From Phycisphaerae bacterium (GTDB lineage Bacteria > Planctomycetota > Phycisphaerae > Sedimentisphaerales > Anaerohalosphaeraceae): 64,000 nucleotides of DNA. The position numbers were made by a program, and so were the translations under genes. Below are positions 60,785 to 64,000 of this stretch, one piece after another. Position 1 is the first letter of the stretch. The number at the start of each line of letters is the position of its first letter. Below the pieces are notes generated by a model. It was not told where the DNA came from. It was given only the letters and a program-made list of their open reading frames with translations, and ran no database searches. The stretch lies in NCBI GenBank assembly GCA_018052735.1, contig JAGPMT010000006.1, forward strand, positions 80,066 to 144,065. Reading direction: 5' to 3'.

Positions 60785-60826
60785 ATAAAACAAAACCGGA
60801 CAGACTGTCAAGACCCGTCTGTCCGG
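60785..60826 (-). terminator. Rho-independent terminator of the STAS gene
   Basis: CCGGACAGAC (60796-60805) and GTCTGTCCGG (60817-60826) form a perfect 10-bp stem. On the minus strand it is followed by TTTTGTTTTAT. It lies 24 bases after the STAS stop. Confidence 0.8.
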
Positions 60827-60849
60827 CGGCTGCCTTCTTGTTGCGCTGC

Positions 60850-61185
60850 TCAATTGACCAGCTGCAGTGAGGCCAGCGCCGTAAACTGGTCATCGACAAA
60901 TTCAAACACCGTATCCAGACCGGTTACATTGAAAATCGACTTGGTCTTGGGCCCCACCGATGAAAACAGCAGCGTGTGCCTGTTGTCGCGCAGAACCTTG
61001 CGGAGCTTGAGCATCTTGGCAATGCTCGATGAGGTGATAATATCAATATCCGCAAAATCCAGCACCACATCCAGTTCCGTATTGGTACTGACCATTTCGA
61101 TAACAGTCTGCAATTCCTCTCCCAAATCCGGTTCTTTGCACAAGTTCACCAGAAGCACATTTTCCGACCAGTTTTGAATACCCAT
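60850..61185 (-). CDS. STAS-domain protein (anti-sigma factor antagonist-like)
   Basis: A 111-residue single STAS domain. The typical strand-helix pattern LDVVLDFADIDIITSSSIAKMLKLRKVL contains the serine cluster that is phosphorylated in SpoIIAA/RsbV proteins; the C-terminus reads FNVTGLDTVFEFVDD as in the family. Such proteins bind a kinase (anti-sigma factor) and release a sigma factor. No RsbW-like kinase or sigma gene is next to it. The start at 61185 has CAGGAGA nine bases upstream. It is a single-gene unit with a terminator. Confidence 0.85.
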   Translation of the reverse strand: MGIQNWSENVLLVNLCKEPDLGEELQTVIEMVSTNTELDVVLDFADIDIITSSSIAKMLKLRKVLRDNRHTLLFSSVGPKTKSIFNVTGLDTVFEFVDDQFTALASLQLVN

Positions 61186-61518
61186 AATCTTATCTCCTGA
61201 ATACAAACGGCTGTTTCAGCTGTAGCTATCGGCTTGAAAGGGAGCTCGGTTAATGAAAATTTAGGCATATTTTAAGCACGGCAGCTCTTCCAGCCGAAAC
61301 GGGGAGCAGATTGAAAACGCCCTGTCCGGACGTATCCGCCGTTTGACCAGCCAACATCCCCGCCCCGATGCCGTGTCCGGTCAAATGTTCTTGTTTTTAT
61401 CGGACGGTTTGCCTATAATAAATGCATCGAGAGCATTTTTTTACTTCTTCCGTTTTGCGGGGGCTTGATTTGACCGAAATAAGAACGATTGTTCTGGTCA
61501 AGAAAGGATTGATGCACA
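61186..61518. other. Divergent intergenic region between the STAS gene and the aspartic-protease gene
   Basis: It contains the protease promoter (61391-61419) and, on the minus strand, GCCGATAG (61233-61226) 41 bases before the STAS start, which may be part of its promoter. No gene is seen. Confidence 0.5.
61391..61419 (+). promoter_or_regulatory. Sigma70-type promoter of the aspartic-protease gene
   Basis: TTGTTT (61391-61396) and TATAAT (61414-61419) are spaced by 17 bases, about 100 bases before the ATG at 61519. Confidence 0.7.
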
Positions 61519-63102
61519 ATGTGTAAAACAGCATCTTTATTTATCGGTTCTGTAATTGCATTTGCCGGCATTGCAGCACTGGCCGACAGTCAGTCAGTCA
61601 ACTGGCAGGGACCTTCCAATTCAAGGATCAAGCAAATCCGGTATTTTCAGAAAGAAACCGCTGCACCGAAAGCCCTTGCAGCGCCTGCACCGGCTGCAGC
61701 CGGCGTTATCGATTCGCCGCCGGTGGACGGCTTTGTGCCGTGGATTGTGCTGACGCCCACCAATAAGCATCTGGATGCCGAAACAACAGGCATTTACGAG
61801 GCCTTTCCTTCCGCCTATGCCGGAAGCCCGCCGGCAGGAACCAATCCGCGGACGGATTATATGATTGCCATCTTTGACACCGGCGCCAGCTCCCATGTTA
61901 TCGGCTATTATAACGCCGTCCGTGCAGGTTTGTACAACAGCACCTACCTGACCCAGAAAAACAAAGCCGAGGTAGCCGGCGTCACCGGCTCCGTCGAAGC
62001 GCGGATAACATGGCCGTACGCCCTCTTTATGGCTGGTCTGGATGTCCTCGAACCCAACGCCCCCGGCCAGAGCGAAATGATTCTGCCCTCCACAGCCGGC
62101 CTGCTGGGCGAATACAATGTCGCCACGCTGGTTGGCCAAAATCCCGGTACCAAACCCGATCTTGCCACGGCCGTCGGCACGCCGATGAGCGTCTTCTATG
62201 ACACGCATATCGAGGTCGATCAGCCCGTCACTATCACCCACGGCGGAACGGTCTATACCGGTCCGCGGATTACCTTCTATCCCAAGGGCTCATCCAGTCC
62301 GGCGTATGCCGATTATATCCCGCTGGAACTCAAGCCCGCCGGCAGCACGACGGTGCAGTATATTACCTACGGCTTCAATCCCGAAGACCTGCTGGAGATG
62401 TTTACAGACCCGTGGGGCTTTGAACTGGATTATTCGCCGATTACGCCGTCGGTGGTCATGGGGGTTTCGTCGCAGAGCTTGTTCTTCATCCACGGGGTCG
62501 ATTTGGCCGACGGCGGCCGCAGTGCGCTGGACAAAAACCGCTTTATGCTCGATACCGGCGCCCAGATTACTGTTGTCGGCTCGCGGATTGCCGCCCGGCT
62601 GGGACTGCAGGCAGCCAATCGGGATTTTGAGGTGGAAATCGAAGGCGTCACGGGCGATTCGATTATGGCGCCGGGATTTTATCTGGACCGGCTGACGATT
62701 CCGGCGGTAGGCCAATGGCTGGAGTTTACCAATGTGCCGGTGGTGCTGCTGGATATCTTCAGCCCCGAAGGCGGCACGCTGGACGGCATTATCGGGATGA
62801 ACCTCTTTACGCAGTATAACCTGATTCTACGTGCTGGCGGCTTTATGCTCGAAGACGACCCGCGTCTGGAATTCCAGCGGATTGGCACAGCAGGACAGCC
62901 GGCCGATATCGCCCCCCTGCCGCTGGACGGCAAGGTCGATATGCAGGACTTGGCCGCCTTCAGCAGCGCTTGGCAGGGTAGCGGACAAACGGTCTGGAAT
63001 ACCAGCGCCGATTTGGCTCCCGCAAACGCCCCTGATGGAGCAGTCGATCTGGCGGATCTGTCGGTGCTGGCGGAAAACTGGCTGGCAGGCGTGCTGTTTT
63101 GA
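61519..63102 (+). CDS. Secreted aspartic-protease-like protein with two DTGA motifs and a dockerin-like tail
   Basis: The 527 residues start with a signal peptide (about 1-22, cleavage near AALA-DS). Two retropepsin-like active-site motifs follow: IAIFDTGASSHVIG with Asp120 and FMLDTGAQITVVGSRIA with Asp345. The second lobe ends with the flap-side motif LDGIIGMNLFTQYNLIL near 419. The tail (~473-527) holds two dockerin-like calcium repeats (DGKVDMQDLAAFSSAW and DGAVDLADLSVLAENWLAG), common in secreted proteins of Phycisphaerae. Two DTG motifs in one chain recall the two-lobed pepsin layout. A surface protease is likely, but activity is not shown. It has its own promoter and AGAAAGGA ahead of ATG. 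Confidence 0.82.
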   Translation: MCKTASLFIGSVIAFAGIAALADSQSVNWQGPSNSRIKQIRYFQKETAAPKALAAPAPAAAGVIDSPPVDGFVPWIVLTPTNKHLDAETTGIYEAFPSAYAGSPPAGTNPRTDYMIAIFDTGASSHVIGYYNAVRAGLYNSTYLTQKNKAEVAGVTGSVEARITWPYALFMAGLDVLEPNAPGQSEMILPSTAGLLGEYNVATLVGQNPGTKPDLATAVGTPMSVFYDTHIEVDQPVTITHGGTVYTGPRITFYPKGSSSPAYADYIPLELKPAGSTTVQYITYGFNPEDLLEMFTDPWGFELDYSPITPSVVMGVSSQSLFFIHGVDLADGGRSALDKNRFMLDTGAQITVVGSRIAARLGLQAANRDFEVEIEGVTGDSIMAPGFYLDRLTIPAVGQWLEFTNVPVVLLDIFSPEGGTLDGIIGMNLFTQYNLILRAGGFMLEDDPRLEFQRIGTAGQPADIAPLPLDGKVDMQDLAAFSSAWQGSGQTVWNTSADLAPANAPDGAVDLADLSVLAENWLAGVLF

Positions 63103-63437
63103 CCGTCAGGTTTGTCTGCCGCCACTAAACTGCCCTCGATCCGTCCTTGCCGCTGTTTGAACAGTGCCAAGAATACCCCTTATCGGGATATTTTCACCCT
63201 TTCATTAACCTGAAAAATTGTCTATCCAAACTGTCCAGATGGTCCCAATTCTGCATGCACTATCTTGCTATCTTCAAAAATCTGCAAAAATCTTAACTGC
63301 CTTATCTGAAAGGATTTATCGGAATTTCACCCCCTTGCCCAATGCCCATTTTCGGACAAATTATGCAGGTTGACGGGTATTATAGAGAGACTGTTTGAAA
63401 ACTGAATACCCGACATCCAAATAAGAAGGAGCAAGAC
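63103..63437. other. Intergenic region upstream of the repeat protein gene
   Basis: No gene is seen. The right part holds an inverted repeat, CGGGTATT (63374-63381) and AATACCCG (63405-63412), 26 bases before the start of the repeat protein gene; it is listed separately. Confidence 0.5.
63374..63412. promoter_or_regulatory. Inverted repeat upstream of the repeat protein gene
   Basis: CGGGTATT and AATACCCG are perfect 8-base inverted repeats with 23 bases between them. They could be a regulator binding site or a leader hairpin. TTGACG overlaps the left arm. Confidence 0.4.
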
Positions 63438-64000
63438 ATGCCCAAACTGATAGCCATTCTTCTCCGAGTAGCCCGCCGCTGCCGGCTGGTTTTCTACCGG
63501 CCTGCACACCCACTGCGCCCTCTGCCGGCAGTTCAAGCCGGCCTGCCGGCAAACTCTGCCGGCTCAACAGCCAACCCCGCAACCGGCTCAGGCACAAGCT
63601 CTGTAACTGGTGCGAAAATGCGCTGCATAACGGGTACAAAATCGAGCCTTATGATAGGGTCGAAAGTGAGCCCCAACAGCGCGCAAAACAATCCAACTGG
63701 CTGCAAAGTGAGCCCCAAATGCATGCAGGTTAACGCTGCCGGCGCAAGTACGAGCCCGATTACTGGATACAAAGTGAGCCCCGATGGCATCAAGAATCGT
63801 TCAACCGGTTCGAAAATGACCCTCAACAGCGTGAAAACGGGCCTCACAGGGTTCACAATGAGCCCGAACAGCAGTTCCCAAACTCACACAACTGGCGCAA
63901 AAGTGAGCCACAGAATATTTTTAAATAATATTATATACCCCCCTCTAATCCCCCCACAGGGGGGGCGTGTGTGTGAGGATGCGCTCTTTGAGCAGTTCTG
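63438..64000 (+). CDS. Repeat-containing protein, possibly a phage-type replication protein, partial (C-terminus beyond window)
   Basis: The frame starts MPKLIAILLRVARRC after a strong ribosome site (AGAAGGAG, six bases) and stays open for 187 codons to the window edge. Residues ~60-155 contain about nine degenerate copies of TGxKVSP (for example TGCKVSPKC, TGYKVSPDG, TGAKVSHRI), spaced by 7, 8, 14 or 15 residues. The following NNIIYPPLIPPQGG and EDALFEQF resemble the linker and start of the FEQFW-type domain in phage and plasmid replication or HTH proteins. The N-terminal 40 residues are basic and Pro-rich. The phage-like reading is inference from this short stretch. Confidence 0.55.
   Translation, partial: MPKLIAILLRVARRCRLVFYRPAHPLRPLPAVQAGLPANSAGSTANPATGSGTSSVTGAKMRCITGTKSSLMIGSKVSPNSAQNNPTGCKVSPKCMQVNAAGASTSPITGYKVSPDGIKNRSTGSKMTLNSVKTGLTGFTMSPNSSSQTHTTGAKVSHRIFLNNIIYPPLIPPQGGRVCEDALFEQF
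63609..63916 (+). repeat. Degenerate in-frame repeats with core AAAGTGAGCCCC
   Basis: The core occurs with variations about ten times. Aligned on GAG or its equivalent, the positions are 63620, 63644, 63668, 63710, 63752, 63776, 63818, 63839, 63860 and 63905. All spacings (21, 24, 42, 45) are multiples of three, so the repeats keep the frame of the gene at 63438 and encode TGxKVSP blocks. Confidence 0.7.

Noticed and set aside
63609..63916. Repeats that could be taken for a CRISPR array
   Set aside because: The cores are degenerate, spacings vary from 21 to 45 and are always multiples of three, and they continue an open frame with a ribosome site. This is protein repeat structure.

Overview
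The window looks like a chromosomal segment of a Planctomycetota bacterium, probably of class Phycisphaerae. This is inferred from a secreted protein ending in a dockerin-like tail of the LAENWLAG type, a PilM protein with a PilN-like extension, an ABC exporter with a PDZ-like domain between its first membrane helices, and a SurA-N protein followed by a small DUF6677-like membrane protein. Most promoters I can read are ordinary sigma70 type with 16-17 bp spacers. There is one tRNA and no rRNA, CRISPR array or recognisable insertion sequence.

Layout. 1-4.0 kb (minus): PilM-type pilus assembly genes, the last one running off the edge. 4.3-9.8 kb: an alpha/beta hydrolase, a TolB-like lipoprotein broken by a frameshift, a 3D-domain protein, a 35-residue membrane peptide and a CxxCH-containing histidine kinase. 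9.9-16.7 kb: aspS, trxA, an acetyl-CoA hydrolase/transferase-GNAT fusion with an ADP-forming acyl-CoA synthetase, and tRNA-Thr(CGT). 16.7-25.5 kb: a rhamnose catabolic operon (aldolase, rhaB, rhaA, rhaT, a KDPG-type aldolase, an NCS1-like permease and a tiny membrane protein) with a divergent WYL regulator. 26.2-30.4 kb: pgsA-like, ribBA and lipoprotein genes, then rpmI-rplT-pheS.

30.9-56.8 kb is a surface polysaccharide island. It holds glycosyltransferases, two ABC exporters, a double sulfotransferase-like protein, UDP-galactopyranose mutase with a GlfT2-like transferase, a double WaaP/Kdo-kinase-like protein, two FkbM methyltransferases and rmlACDB (dTDP-L-rhamnose). It also holds a ketoisomerase-formyltransferase-aminotransferase set, which together with RmlA and RmlB should make a dTDP-3-formamido-3,6-dideoxyhexose. 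A GT2 fragment fused to a decayed acyltransferase at 46.8-47.4 kb marks a recombination scar inside the island.

57-64 kb: a membrane-anchored SurA-like chaperone with two small membrane proteins, rnc, a STAS protein, a secreted protein with two DTGA aspartic-protease motifs and a dockerin-like tail, and a gene running off the right edge that carries in-frame TGxKVSP repeats and looks like a phage-type replication protein.

The cell appears able to degrade L-rhamnose and to build rhamnose into its own surface glycan. It can probably gain ATP from acetyl-CoA by the ADP-forming synthetase. The most unusual material is the glycan island (galactofuranose plus formamido sugar plus tandem-duplicated modifying enzymes), the PDZ-bearing exporter, the two-DTGA protease and the repeat protein at the right edge.
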